A DNA stretch of 64,000 nt, taken from NCBI GenBank assembly GCA_031367325.1, contig JANLPQ010000038.1, positions 22,958 through 86,957 on the forward strand, given 5' to 3'. Source of the stretch: JAAFIP01 sp031367325. Its GTDB lineage: Bacteria > Pseudomonadota > Gammaproteobacteria > Burkholderiales > Burkholderiaceae_C. The position numbers and the translations under genes are program-made. The notes under the pieces are model-generated. The model made no database searches, was not told where the DNA came from, and saw only the letters and a program-made list of their open reading frames with translations. Each line of letters opens with the position of its first letter. Position 1 is the stretch's first letter. Shown here piece by piece: positions 7,822 to 15,811 of this stretch.

Positions 7822-8565
7822 GTGCATACCAACCACTTCAATTTATCTGAGACCGCGCGGCGGTATGACAAATATCGCCCTGCCGTGCATAGCGTGGTGC
7901 ACAGCTGGCTTGCTGCAGCCGGGGTGTTGGGGCCTTACCTCAGCGCCATTGACCTTGCGTGCGGTACAGGCCAATCCACCATGCCCTTGCTGTCCTTAGC
8001 CGAGCGTGTGGAAGGTGTAGACACCTCCGCTGAGATGCTTGCACTAGCTGCAGCAAAAGGATTGACCGTCAGATTGGCAAGCTATGACAGCTTGCCAGCG
8101 GGTGCGTACGACCTGCTGACAGTGTGTATGGCATTTCATTGGTTTGACCGAGCGCAAGCGGTAAAAGCCATGTGCCAAGCATCAGCCCACGGAGCCACTT
8201 GGCTTATTTACAACTTTTGGCTGGCGGGTCATAGTACGGACAAAGCTTTTAACGATTGGTACCACGGCTGGTACCAAGACCACTTCCCTTCGCCGCGACG
8301 AAGCCAGTCGCACTTCGTACCAGAACCTGAGGAGCTAGCCTTGACGCTGTCCAAGCACGACCAAGGTACGCTCCAAGTTGCATTTGATCGGCCCAGCTTG
8401 ATCGGCTATCTCACTACACAAAGTAATGTCCAGGCGCGTATTCAAGAAGATTTTGGCTTCACCGAAGCCGTGTTGCTGATTGATTCGACCATGCCTGTAG
8501 TTTTGGATACAGACGCCTATGTCTATGGCTACAGCTACAGTATCTGCAAAGTAATGCGAGCGTAG
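7822..8565 (+). CDS. Class I SAM-dependent methyltransferase
   Basis: A 247-residue protein starting with GTG. The Rossmann methyltransferase core has motif I AIDLACGTGQS near residues 42-52, motif II VEGVDTSAEML, and the MAFHWFDRAQAVKAM post-motif seen in the Methyltransf_11/Tmt1-like group. The N-terminal SETARRYDKYRP is typical of SAM methyltransferases acting on small acids such as trans-aconitate. The substrate is not determined. The Shine-Dalgarno is weak. Confidence 0.8.
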   Translation: MHTNHFNLSETARRYDKYRPAVHSVVHSWLAAAGVLGPYLSAIDLACGTGQSTMPLLSLAERVEGVDTSAEMLALAAAKGLTVRLASYDSLPAGAYDLLTVCMAFHWFDRAQAVKAMCQASAHGATWLIYNFWLAGHSTDKAFNDWYHGWYQDHFPSPRRSQSHFVPEPEELALTLSKHDQGTLQVAFDRPSLIGYLTTQSNVQARIQEDFGFTEAVLLIDSTMPVVLDTDAYVYGYSYSICKVMRA

Positions 8566-8609
8566 CGCTGCGCCACAGCGGCATTGTGGCAGGCTAAAGT
8601 GGGCGATCC

Positions 8610-9359
8610 TTACGGATACGCCTGCCCCAGATCCGTCAATATTGCTGCCAGCGGCACATCGTGCGGCTCGGGCTCAAAGCTGGGCACGCTGGCGTGTGAA
8701 TAGGCTAGGCCTACGGTGACAGGTTTAGGCTGCAAGGTTGCCAAGGTGCGGTCATAAAACCCGCCGCCGTAGCCTAGCCGGTAGCCGCCGGGGCCAAAGC
8801 CCACACAGGGCACAAACAGCAGCGTGGGCACGACAATCTCTGTATCTTTGGGTTTAGGGATGTCGTAGGCGTCTTCTTCCATTGGGCAGCCGGGATACCA
8901 GGCGTAGAAGGTTAAGGTTTTGTTAATTTTGTCGACCACTGGTAAGCCGATTTTGCGCACCGTAGCACCTGCTTGCACATTGCCCAAGGCTGCGGGGGAA
9001 GTGAGATTTGTTATAAAATTGATAGCTGCTTGAGCAGGATCTACGGCCTGAAAGCCTAATTTTGCATTTAATTCAGGGTCTAAATAAGTGACTGCGCTAT
9101 TGTCTGCAGATGTTTTTGGTTCGGTGCTGGGCGGCGTATCGCCCATGCTCTCGCCCAAGCCACCGTCTTCTTGCCAGCGGTACAGTGCGGGCAGGGGGTC
9201 AAATTCGCCTTTGATGGGCCAATATGCGCCTATCACCACGTCGGGCCTGCCTACTAGCCAAATTCGCATCACTCTTTGTAACTCTTCGGCCCGCTGCAAA
9301 CGGTCGGGCAGGTTCAAACGTTCTTGTACCAAGCGTTTGCGCGCATCTGTTTTGTCCAT
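8610..9359 (-). CDS. 5-formyltetrahydrofolate cyclo-ligase with repeat-derived insertion
   Basis: Catalyses ATP-dependent conversion of 5-formyl-THF to 5,10-methenyl-THF. Conserved blocks are GAYWPIKGEFDPLP (44-57), FYAWYPGCPMEED (151-163), PTLLFVPCVGFGPGGYRLG (178-196) and YGGGFYDRTLA. Between RWQEDGG (about 61-67) and RKIGLPVV (135-142) there is an extra segment of about 65 residues; most relatives have a short loop there. Part of it (AKLGFQAVDPAQAAINFIT, 99-117) is a translated family 1 repeat plus its extension. The enzyme core is intact, so the insertion is probably tolerated on the surface. It is divergent from the transglycosylase gene, 30 bases apart. Confidence 0.9.
   Translation of the reverse strand: MDKTDARKRLVQERLNLPDRLQRAEELQRVMRIWLVGRPDVVIGAYWPIKGEFDPLPALYRWQEDGGLGESMGDTPPSTEPKTSADNSAVTYLDPELNAKLGFQAVDPAQAAINFITNLTSPAALGNVQAGATVRKIGLPVVDKINKTLTFYAWYPGCPMEEDAYDIPKPKDTEIVVPTLLFVPCVGFGPGGYRLGYGGGFYDRTLATLQPKPVTVGLAYSHASVPSFEPEPHDVPLAAILTDLGQAYP
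9011..9065 (-). repeat. Family 1 palindromic repeat, copy 3 (in coding frame)
   Basis: TTATAAAATTGATAG (9011-9025) plus CTGCTTGAGCAG (9026-9037) and the extension to about 9065. It is read in frame inside the folate cyclo-ligase as V-D-P-A-Q-A-A-I-N-F-I. Confidence 0.9.
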
Positions 9360-9389
9360 AATCAGGGAATAACCTCTCCAATAGAAACA

Positions 9390-11471
9390 ATGATTACTAT
9401 TTTTAACCGATTACTTTGCGGGCAAGCTACCCGACAAGTCACATCACTCATTCTGGCATGTTTCAGCACGTTTGCGCTAGTGGGCAGCGCCTGCGCACAG
9501 TCCCAGCGTGGCGACGAGGTGATTTTGGAGATGGCGCAAGCCTTTAAACGCAGTGACAAAGCGCGCCTGGCCGCACTGCTACCCCAAACCCGTGGCCACG
9601 CGCTAGAGGGGCAGGCCGCCTACTGGGAGCTGAAAGCCCGCCTGGAAGAAGCCAGCGCGCAAGACGTAGACGCCATGGTAGCGCGCTACGCTGGCACCTA
9701 CCACGAAGACCGCCTGCGCAACGACTGGCTGCTGCAGCTGGGCAAACGGCGCGACTACACCAGCTTTGCCGCCGAGTACCCCAAGTTCCGCATGAACGAC
9801 GACAAAGAAGTGCGCTGCTATGCGCTGATGGTCGAGTCCATTCGCACTGGCAACACCAGTGCCGAGATGGTCGACGAAGTGCGCCGCAACTGGTACGCCA
9901 TCAAAGACGCTGACGACGGCTGCACCCAAGCCGCCGACCGTCTGTACAGTGACCGCAAACTCAGCGCTATCGACGTGTGGCGCGAGGCCCGCATCAGCAT
10001 GGAGGCCAACCGCGCCCGCGCTGCCGCCAACGCCGTGCAAATCGTCGCGCCCGATGCTGCTGGTGCGGTGGCCGACATCAACGCCAGCCCCGCGCGCTAC
10101 CTCACGGGCCGCGCCACGGCCACCGGCAGCGCCCGCCGCGAACTGGTGACGCTAGCCTTAGTCAAGCTGGCCACCAGCGACCCCGACAACGCTGCCACCC
10201 TGCTAGATGGCAAATGGGCTACCCTGCTCAGCGCCGAAGAGCGCAGCTGGGCCTGGGGCGTGATCGGCAAGCAAGCGGCACTCAAACTATCAGACCAAGC
10301 CAACAGCTACTACGCCAACGCCAAAAACGAATTTTTAAACGACGACCTGCTGGGCTGGAAGGTACGCGCCGCGCTGCGCGCCACCGAGGCCGCCAAAGGC
10401 TGGCCCGTGATATTGCCTGCCATCAACGCCATGAGCGACGAAGGCCGCAAAGACCCCACCTTCGCCTACTGGAAGGCCCGCGCGCTCAAAGGCATCGTGG
10501 CAGGCAAAGCCACCACGGCCATGGTCACCATCAACGGAGTTGCCACAGTGGTGCCCCGCCCCGAGCTGGCCGAGGCGCAGCAGCTGCTAGAAGGCATCGC
10601 CTCGCCACGCGGCTTTTATGAAATGCTGGCCATGGAAGAGCTAGGCCAGCGCATCACCGCGCCTGCCCGCCCGGCGCCCGTCACCGCATCCGAGAAAGAA
10701 ACTGCACGCAGCAATGCGGGCCTTAACCGCGCGCTGTACGCCATCGCCATCGGCCTGCGCAGCGAGGGCGTGCGCGAATGGAACTACAGCACCAACCTGC
10801 ACACCAAGGGTGGCCTGCCCGAGCGCGACCTACTGGCCGCCGCCGACTTTGCCTGCGAGAGGCAAGTCTATGACCGCTGCATCAACACCAGCGAGCGCAC
10901 CAAAGAAGCTATGGACACCGACCAGCGCTTCCCCATGCCGTTCAAAGACAATGTGCTACGCCGCAGCAAAGAGATTGGCCTGGACCCAGCGTATGTGTAC
11001 GGCCTGATTCGCCAAGAAAGCCGCTTCATCATGGACGCGCGATCTGGTGTGGGCGCATCAGGCCTGATGCAGGTGATGCCTGCTACTGCACGCTGGACAG
11101 CCAAGAAAATTGGCCTGGAAGGTTTTACCCCTGACCAAATTAACAACCGCGACACCAACATCACCATCGGTACGGCCTACCTCAAGCTGGCGCTAGACGA
11201 CTTTGCAGGCTCCATGCCGCTGGCAGCCGCCGCCTACAACGCAGGCCCCAACCGCCCCCGCGCTTGGCGCAATGGCCCGCTGATGGAGGCCGCCGCCTGG
11301 GCCGAGAACGTGCCGTTTGCTGAGACGCGAGATTATGTGAAAAAGGTGCTGAGCAACACCACCATGTACGCCGCGATATTGACCGGGCAACCGCAGTCGC
11401 TAAAGAACCGTTTGGGCAGTGTGGGGCCGCGTGATGGGGCTGCGCCTGAGGTGAATAAGGATTTGCCTTAG
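9390..11471 (+). CDS. Soluble lytic murein transglycosylase (Slt70-like)
   Basis: A 693-residue periplasmic enzyme that cleaves peptidoglycan glycosidic bonds, forming 1,6-anhydro-muropeptides. ATG at 9390 starts a signal peptide (hydrophobic LILACFSTFALVGSACAQ); upstream in-frame codons overlap the divergent gene's promoter region. A long superhelical alpha-domain is followed by the C-terminal catalytic SLT domain: IRQESRF with the catalytic Glu, GVGASGLMQVMPATA, NITIGTAYLKL and AAYNAGPNRPRAWR. The order and length match Slt70. The gene ends 20 bases before a family 1 repeat that may act as a transcript end. Confidence 0.92.
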   Translation: MITIFNRLLCGQATRQVTSLILACFSTFALVGSACAQSQRGDEVILEMAQAFKRSDKARLAALLPQTRGHALEGQAAYWELKARLEEASAQDVDAMVARYAGTYHEDRLRNDWLLQLGKRRDYTSFAAEYPKFRMNDDKEVRCYALMVESIRTGNTSAEMVDEVRRNWYAIKDADDGCTQAADRLYSDRKLSAIDVWREARISMEANRARAAANAVQIVAPDAAGAVADINASPARYLTGRATATGSARRELVTLALVKLATSDPDNAATLLDGKWATLLSAEERSWAWGVIGKQAALKLSDQANSYYANAKNEFLNDDLLGWKVRAALRATEAAKGWPVILPAINAMSDEGRKDPTFAYWKARALKGIVAGKATTAMVTINGVATVVPRPELAEAQQLLEGIASPRGFYEMLAMEELGQRITAPARPAPVTASEKETARSNAGLNRALYAIAIGLRSEGVREWNYSTNLHTKGGLPERDLLAAADFACERQVYDRCINTSERTKEAMDTDQRFPMPFKDNVLRRSKEIGLDPAYVYGLIRQESRFIMDARSGVGASGLMQVMPATARWTAKKIGLEGFTPDQINNRDTNITIGTAYLKLALDDFAGSMPLAAAAYNAGPNRPRAWRNGPLMEAAAWAENVPFAETRDYVKKVLSNTTMYAAILTGQPQSLKNRLGSVGPRDGAAPEVNKDLP

Positions 11472-11490
11472 ATTTTTAGTGTTTTTGGCG

Positions 11491-11533
11491 TTCTAGGCCG
11501 TAGAACCTGCTCAAGCAGCTATTGAATTTGTAG
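11491..11533 (+). repeat. Family 1 palindromic repeat, copy 4 (triple-hairpin form)
   Basis: Three consecutive palindromes: TTCTAGGCCGTAGAA (11491-11505), CTGCTCAAGCAG (11507-11518), CTATTGAATTTGTAG (11519-11533). It lies just after the transglycosylase stop. The same triple form recurs at 35789. Confidence 0.85.
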
Positions 11534-11546
11534 TGTCTCTTGAGGT

Positions 11547-11652
11547 TTGAACTCCCCTGTGGCAATGCGTCGGCTTGTTGTCTACCTTGGAGTGCGGTGC
11601 GAGATTGAACTCCCCTGTGGCAATGCATGGTGTCCTTGTTTACCTTGGACGG
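11547..11652 (+). repeat. Two-unit 58-bp tandem repeat
   Basis: An identical 22-base segment (begins TTGAACTCCCCTGTGG) occurs at 11547-11568 and 11605-11626. A second shared segment, ending TACCTTGGA, follows each. There are only two units. Confidence 0.75.
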
Positions 11653-11667
11653 GCGGCGTGACATGTC

Positions 11668-11795
11668 GCTGCAAAAAATCTCCGCGAACACGCGATTTGG
11701 ATGTGTAGAAACCTTGCGGTGGTTTGCCGCGCCTCGCTACAATTTTTTCATCGACACGCTCACACCGCTCACCCTGGTGGATGTAGTAGGTAGAA
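11668..11795 (+). repeat. Family 3 three-box repeat, copy S2
   Basis: Box 1 CGCGAACACGCG (11683-11694), box 2 CCGCGCC (11727-11733), box 3 TTTTTCATCGACACGCTC (11744-11761), in the same order and spacing as at 3941-4012 and the inverted copy near 61831-61903. It shows no coding potential. Confidence 0.6.
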
Positions 11796-11913
11796 GGCAC
11801 GCGCGCCGGGTTGAATGTGCGCGATGTCAGAGTGAACGACAACGCCGCGTGTGGCCAATCCAAATAACGTGACTAATTTTGCGTATAACCCCCAGCCCAC
11901 TACAAGCGACCGA

Positions 11914-12092
11914 CTGTGGCGCAGCCCTGTCGCCACCGATTCGAACTTCGGGCTCGAGGAACGCAAATGCAGGGGACAAGAAATTTAGATGTCTGAGCGC
12001 TTGCGCGAGGCTCGTTATTTCCCCCGGAATGCGTACCGCAGATGCTTGCCCGCAGGGCCCGTGGTTCGGGTGGCGATAGGGCTGCGCCACAG
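11914..12092. repeat. Long inverted repeat, possible structured RNA
   Basis: The 24-base arm at 11914-11937 (starts CTGTGGCGCAGCCCT) is complementary to 12069-12092 with one mismatch. The pairing could be extended by GAAC (11943-11946) with GTTC (12064-12067). The 131-base interior has no reading frame of note. It could be a structured transcript or a cruciform-forming mobile relic. It does not resemble tRNA or a known RNA I can name. Confidence 0.55.
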
Positions 12093-12190
12093 CCGGGCGC
12101 GTGCTAGTACAACGAGCAAATGAACGCGAAATAATAAGACACCCTAGAAACCACTTCAAACGGCCTTTCAACAAAAAAACAGGCTGATAA

Positions 12191-12229
12191 TCCAAGTAAA
12201 TCCTGCTCAACCAGCTATGAAATCAGTGG
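12191..12229 (+). repeat. Family 1 palindromic repeat, copy 5
   Basis: CCAAGTAAATC then CTGCTCAACCAG (12203-12214). The second palindrome is degenerate (CTATGAAATCAGTGG). It lies downstream of hpf, beyond its terminator. Confidence 0.75.
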
Positions 12230-12252
12230 TGAGCAAAGATTAAACCAAGACG

Positions 12253-12276
12253 CAAAAAAGGCCGCGAATGCGGCCC
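12253..12276 (-). terminator. Rho-independent terminator of hpf
   Basis: On the minus strand, GGCCGC-ATTC-GCGGCC is followed by six T residues (12254-12259 read as A on the plus strand). It lies 27 bases past the hpf stop. Confidence 0.9.
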
Positions 12277-12302
12277 TTGCTGATCTTCAAACGTTCAATA
12301 GT

Positions 12303-12635
12303 TTATTGCAAAGTACGTTTAGTAGATTCAAAGTGGTGATTTTGCAATTTGGTTTTGTGGCGATTGACTTGGCGGTCTAGCTTGTCTACCAACTCATCGA
12401 CTGCGGCATACAGGTCAGCGTGGCTGCTTTCTGCGAACAGGTCGTTGCCCTTCACATGAATGTTGCATTCCGCTCGTTGACGGCGCTCCTTTTCTTTTTG
12501 TTTTTCTATGGTGAGAAGTACTTTGACATCGACTACTTGGTCAAAGTGGCGTGATATTCGATCGAGTTTTGTGGTCACATAAGACCGCAGGGCGGGGGTA
12601 ACTTCAAGATGGTGACCACTGATCGTCAAGTTCAT
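12303..12635 (-). CDS. hpf: Ribosome hibernation-promoting factor HPF/RaiA (short form)
   Basis: The 110-residue short-type HPF begins MNLTISGHHLEVTPALRSYV and contains KLDRISRHFDQVVDV, then NIHVKGNDLFAESSHADLYAAVDELVDKLDRQV, the usual beta-alpha-beta-beta-beta-alpha fold. It binds the 30S decoding region in stationary phase and promotes 100S dimers or blocks subunits. ATG at 12635 is chosen because AGGAG precedes it and the protein matches family length; an upstream ATG adds 22 unconserved residues. Its usual partner rpoN is not adjacent. A clear terminator follows. Confidence 0.93.
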   Translation of the reverse strand: MNLTISGHHLEVTPALRSYVTTKLDRISRHFDQVVDVKVLLTIEKQKEKERRQRAECNIHVKGNDLFAESSHADLYAAVDELVDKLDRQVNRHKTKLQNHHFESTKRTLQ

Positions 12636-12850
12636 AAGGAGACTCCTAATTGCTCTCGTTGCACAAACGTTGGAAGCCGTATTGACGTACAACCCCAACA
12701 CCTAAAAACAACTTAAATCCATTAATCTTCACTTAAGGTTACTATGCACTACAAGCTTGAAGCCCGCAACCATGCACTGCAACAAAACGCACGTAAAACA
12801 AGATGTTTTGCAGCTAAGTGCTTGATCTGTATCACTATATAAATTTGAAA

Positions 12851-14098
12851 CTATTTTGTATCCATCACCGCGGCAGGTGGCACGGGTGCCGATATGGGTG
12901 CCCCGTACAAGAACAGTTTGCCCACCAGCCACAGGCTGACCAAGGTAGCGCCTATGCCCAGCAAGGCGTTGCCGCCGTAGTGCTGCACCAAGCCCTGTGC
13001 GTCGCGGCTGATCACCAAACCACCCACAAAAGCAGCCACGCCCATCGCTGCGGATTGCACTGATGAATTAAGCGCCATAAACGTGCCGCGCAGCTTAGGA
13101 TTGCCAGCCGACACCACAATAGACATACCCGGAATCATGCGGCTGCTCATGCAAATAAAAAACAAAGTACTCACGGCCAAAATACCCCATATACCCAGTG
13201 GTGCGCTTTGTGTGATGAGCAGCATGGGCACCGTGGTGGCCAGCGCGGTGGCGGTAAACATTTTTTGCTTGCCTATTTTGTCTGTCATGCGGCCTACCCA
13301 GCGCGCGGTGAGCAGCGTGGCAGCACCCCCGCATAAGTAAATGTAGGGAATTTGCTGTGCAGTTAAACCACCGTTGACGGTACTGTAAATGGTGATGTAC
13401 GGTATGACCGCAAAGCCCGCTGCCATTAGCAGCGCAGAGAACGCAAACGCTTTGAGGTGGTTGCGGTCCGACACTACCTGCACAATATTGGCCAGTGCCG
13501 AGCTGCGCTCGTTGCGCAAATGGTCCGTCAAAACCGGCATGGTGTACCAAGCGATGACTGCCAGTACGGCGCAGGCCACGGCGATGGCAAAAAACGGCAT
13601 GTGCCAACCCCAGTGCGCGGCCAAAAATAAACTCAGCGGCACGCCTGCTACTGTGGCCGCTGAAAATGACGACATCACAATTGCGTTAGCCCGGCCACGC
13701 CGCTCGTACGGGATCACATCGGCCACAATGGTTTGCGACAAAGCCGACAGCACGCCACCAAAGGCACCAGCGGCCACGCGCGCCAGCATCAGGCTTTCAT
13801 ACGTGGGCGCTAGGCCGCAGGCCATGGTGGCTAGGCCGAACAATACATACAGCGCCAGCAGCAGTTTTTTGCGGCCAAAACGGTCGATGTATAAAGACGC
13901 CAGCAGGCCTGAGGCACCGGCTGCAAACGTGTAGGCCGATACCAGCAGGCCAAACTGCGCGTCGGTGATGCTAAACAGTTGGGTAAACTGGGGGCCTAAT
14001 GGCATCATCACCATAAAATCCACGATGTGGGTAAATTGAATGCCAGCAAGCGACAGCAAAAGCCATAACTCGCGCTTGGGTGTGAGCGCTGTTGTCAT
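12851..14098 (-). CDS. MFS transporter (drug/metabolite efflux type)
   Basis: A 415-residue, 12-helix major facilitator protein. The loop 2-3 signature is DRFGRKKLL, and motif C-like glycine/proline patterns occur in helix 5 (SAATVAGVPLSLFLAAHWGW). Paired loop motif R-V-G-R-MTDKIGKQ occurs between helices 8 and 9. The family is DHA1/AraJ-like, typically proton-coupled efflux; the substrate is unknown. ATG at 14098 is taken, since upstream sequence overlaps the divergent patatin promoter. It lies 34 bases from the start of the divergent gene. Confidence 0.88.
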   Translation of the reverse strand: MTTALTPKRELWLLLSLAGIQFTHIVDFMVMMPLGPQFTQLFSITDAQFGLLVSAYTFAAGASGLLASLYIDRFGRKKLLLALYVLFGLATMACGLAPTYESLMLARVAAGAFGGVLSALSQTIVADVIPYERRGRANAIVMSSFSAATVAGVPLSLFLAAHWGWHMPFFAIAVACAVLAVIAWYTMPVLTDHLRNERSSALANIVQVVSDRNHLKAFAFSALLMAAGFAVIPYITIYSTVNGGLTAQQIPYIYLCGGAATLLTARWVGRMTDKIGKQKMFTATALATTVPMLLITQSAPLGIWGILAVSTLFFICMSSRMIPGMSIVVSAGNPKLRGTFMALNSSVQSAAMGVAAFVGGLVISRDAQGLVQHYGGNALLGIGATLVSLWLVGKLFLYGAPISAPVPPAAVMDTK

Positions 14099-14132
14099 AT
14101 AAATCGAAAAGTTAACTATCCACTTTACCTGA

Positions 14133-15527
14133 ATGACGCTGTCTACGCTAATCAACGCCGGATTGTCCCGCCCCAGCCACCCGCGCACTGCTTTAGTACT
14201 CATGGGCGGCGGCGCGCGAACGGCCTACCAAGCCGGTGCACTGCAAGCGCTGGCCGAGATGGTGCGCCTGCAAACGCCTGCGCAGATGGCGGGCGCTGCG
14301 GTAGACATTCCCCTGGGTGCTGGCTTAGCTGCATCCCCACGCAATCCATCCAGCACAGAGCATGCCACCACAGCGTTTCCGTTTCAAATTTTGGTGGGCA
14401 CATCAGCGGGTGCGTTGAATGCGAGCTTTTTAGCGGCTCGCGCGACGCAAGGCCTAGACGCCATGGACATGCTGGCGCAATTTTGGCGCAGCTTGCGGTC
14501 AAGCCAGGTGTATTCGCTGCAAGTGTCGCCGTGGGTGCGCATGAGCAAAATAGCTGCTGCGTGGACCTTGTCTAAACAAGTGCGCGGGCATGGCGCTCTG
14601 CTGAACAACACGCCCTTGGTAGACACTTTGCACAAGGTGATAAGTCTGCAAGGCATCGAGGCTGCGCTAGAGCAAAAAGCGCTGTATGCCCTAGCAGTCA
14701 CGGCGTCTAGCTACAGCAGCGGCGTGCACTGGACGTTTTGCCACACCGCCCGCGACCACCGCGAGCCACCGTGGGTACGCCCGGGCCGCCGCGCCGAGTT
14801 TGGCCCTATCAATATCGAGCATTTGATGGCCTCTAGCGCCATACCGCTGATTTTCCCAGCCACACCGCTGTGGGTAGACGGTGGGCGTGAATATTTCGGC
14901 GACGGTTCGATGCGGCAAACCTCGCCACTGTCGCCTGCCATGCATCTAGGGGCGCACAAGGTGCTGTGCATTGGCGTGGGCCAGCCGCAGCGCAGCACCT
15001 TTGGTGGCAGTGCAGCCAAGCTGGCTAAGGCCAACGCCGTGGGCGCGCAAGAGCCCGGCTTGGGCGGCATCTTGGGCCACGCCATGGCCAGCGTGTTCCA
15101 CGACACGCTGCACGGCGACGTAGAGCAAGCCCAACGCATGAACGCCACGCTAGACCAACTGCCGCGCGAGGTAGCCGCTGTCATGCCTTACCGCAGCGTG
15201 CGTGTGATGAGCCTGCAACCCAGCGAGTCGCTAGACGACATTGCGCTGCGCCACGTGGGCGAGCTGCCTGCGTCGGCACGCAACGCGCTAGAGGGCCTAG
15301 GCGCACTGGAGCCTGCGGGGGTGGGCATACCTACCAGCTTGGATGCGCATACCAGCAGCGCAGGCACCCACACAAGCAGCGCAGGCGCCCACACAAGCAG
15401 CGCAGGCGCTGCGTCCCTGGCCAGCTATTTGCTGTTCGAGCCCGGCTTTGTGGGCGCACTGATCGAGCTGGGGCGGTGCGATGCGTATGCGCAAAAGACA
15501 CAGTTGCTAGAGTTTCTGGCCAGTTAA
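14133..15527 (+). CDS. Patatin-like phospholipase
   Basis: A 464-residue patatin. The oxyanion-hole motif is MGGGARTAYQAGAL (24-37), nucleophile elbow GTSAG with Ser91, and the catalytic dyad Asp in DGS near residue 256. Such enzymes hydrolyse acyl esters of phospholipids. An unusual insert lies between residues 45 and 80, before the elbow. Near the C-terminus (406-426) three perfect seven-residue repeats HTSSAG(T/A) come from a 21-bp minisatellite. No signal peptide is seen, so it is probably cytoplasmic or membrane-associated. It is divergent from the MFS gene. Confidence 0.88.
   Translation: MTLSTLINAGLSRPSHPRTALVLMGGGARTAYQAGALQALAEMVRLQTPAQMAGAAVDIPLGAGLAASPRNPSSTEHATTAFPFQILVGTSAGALNASFLAARATQGLDAMDMLAQFWRSLRSSQVYSLQVSPWVRMSKIAAAWTLSKQVRGHGALLNNTPLVDTLHKVISLQGIEAALEQKALYALAVTASSYSSGVHWTFCHTARDHREPPWVRPGRRAEFGPINIEHLMASSAIPLIFPATPLWVDGGREYFGDGSMRQTSPLSPAMHLGAHKVLCIGVGQPQRSTFGGSAAKLAKANAVGAQEPGLGGILGHAMASVFHDTLHGDVEQAQRMNATLDQLPREVAAVMPYRSVRVMSLQPSESLDDIALRHVGELPASARNALEGLGALEPAGVGIPTSLDAHTSSAGTHTSSAGAHTSSAGAASLASYLLFEPGFVGALIELGRCDAYAQKTQLLEFLAS
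15348..15410 (+). repeat. 21-bp minisatellite (3 units) within patatin gene
   Basis: Three in-frame 21-base units (15348-15368, 15369-15389, 15390-15410) encode HTSSAGT, HTSSAGA, HTSSAGA. Units 2 and 3 differ at one base. Copy-number change would keep frame. Confidence 0.9.
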
Positions 15528-15811
15528 CTCCTCTTGTCACGCAGCCCTGTTACCGTTACGGGCAGATACAAGGGATAATCTATGCATCTTCACTATTGGA
15601 GTCCGTTTTGGAAACCTACCCTAGTCGGTAGCTTCCTGCGTCCCCCGCACCGCAGCGTTTGGCCACCATCACCACGATCATGGCCGCACTGCACCGCACT
15701 GGCCGCATGGAAGCAACCCATTTGCTCTTGTCCCCGCCGTGCGTGCTGCTGAAAAAAATAGCCTTTTAATGGCTAGCAGCCCACCCCTAACCACTTTGTT
15801 TGGAGTGAGCC
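15528..15811. other. Leader region upstream of corA
   Basis: 284 bases without a gene. A hairpin TAGCC-N7-GGCTA sits inside GCTGCT...AGCAGC near 15748-15783, about 30 bases before the corA start. It may be a regulatory leader. I cannot match it to the Mg2+ M-box or another named riboswitch. Confidence 0.4.

Noticed and set aside
11547..11652. Possible CRISPR: identical 22-base segments 58 bases apart
   Set aside because: Only two units, and the sequence between them is also partly repeated (both contain TACCTTGGA). No cas genes nearby. It is an ordinary tandem repeat.
11582..11863. 93-codon minus-strand frame between slt and hpf
   Set aside because: It spans the tandem repeat and family 3 element, with no homologue recognised and no Shine-Dalgarno.
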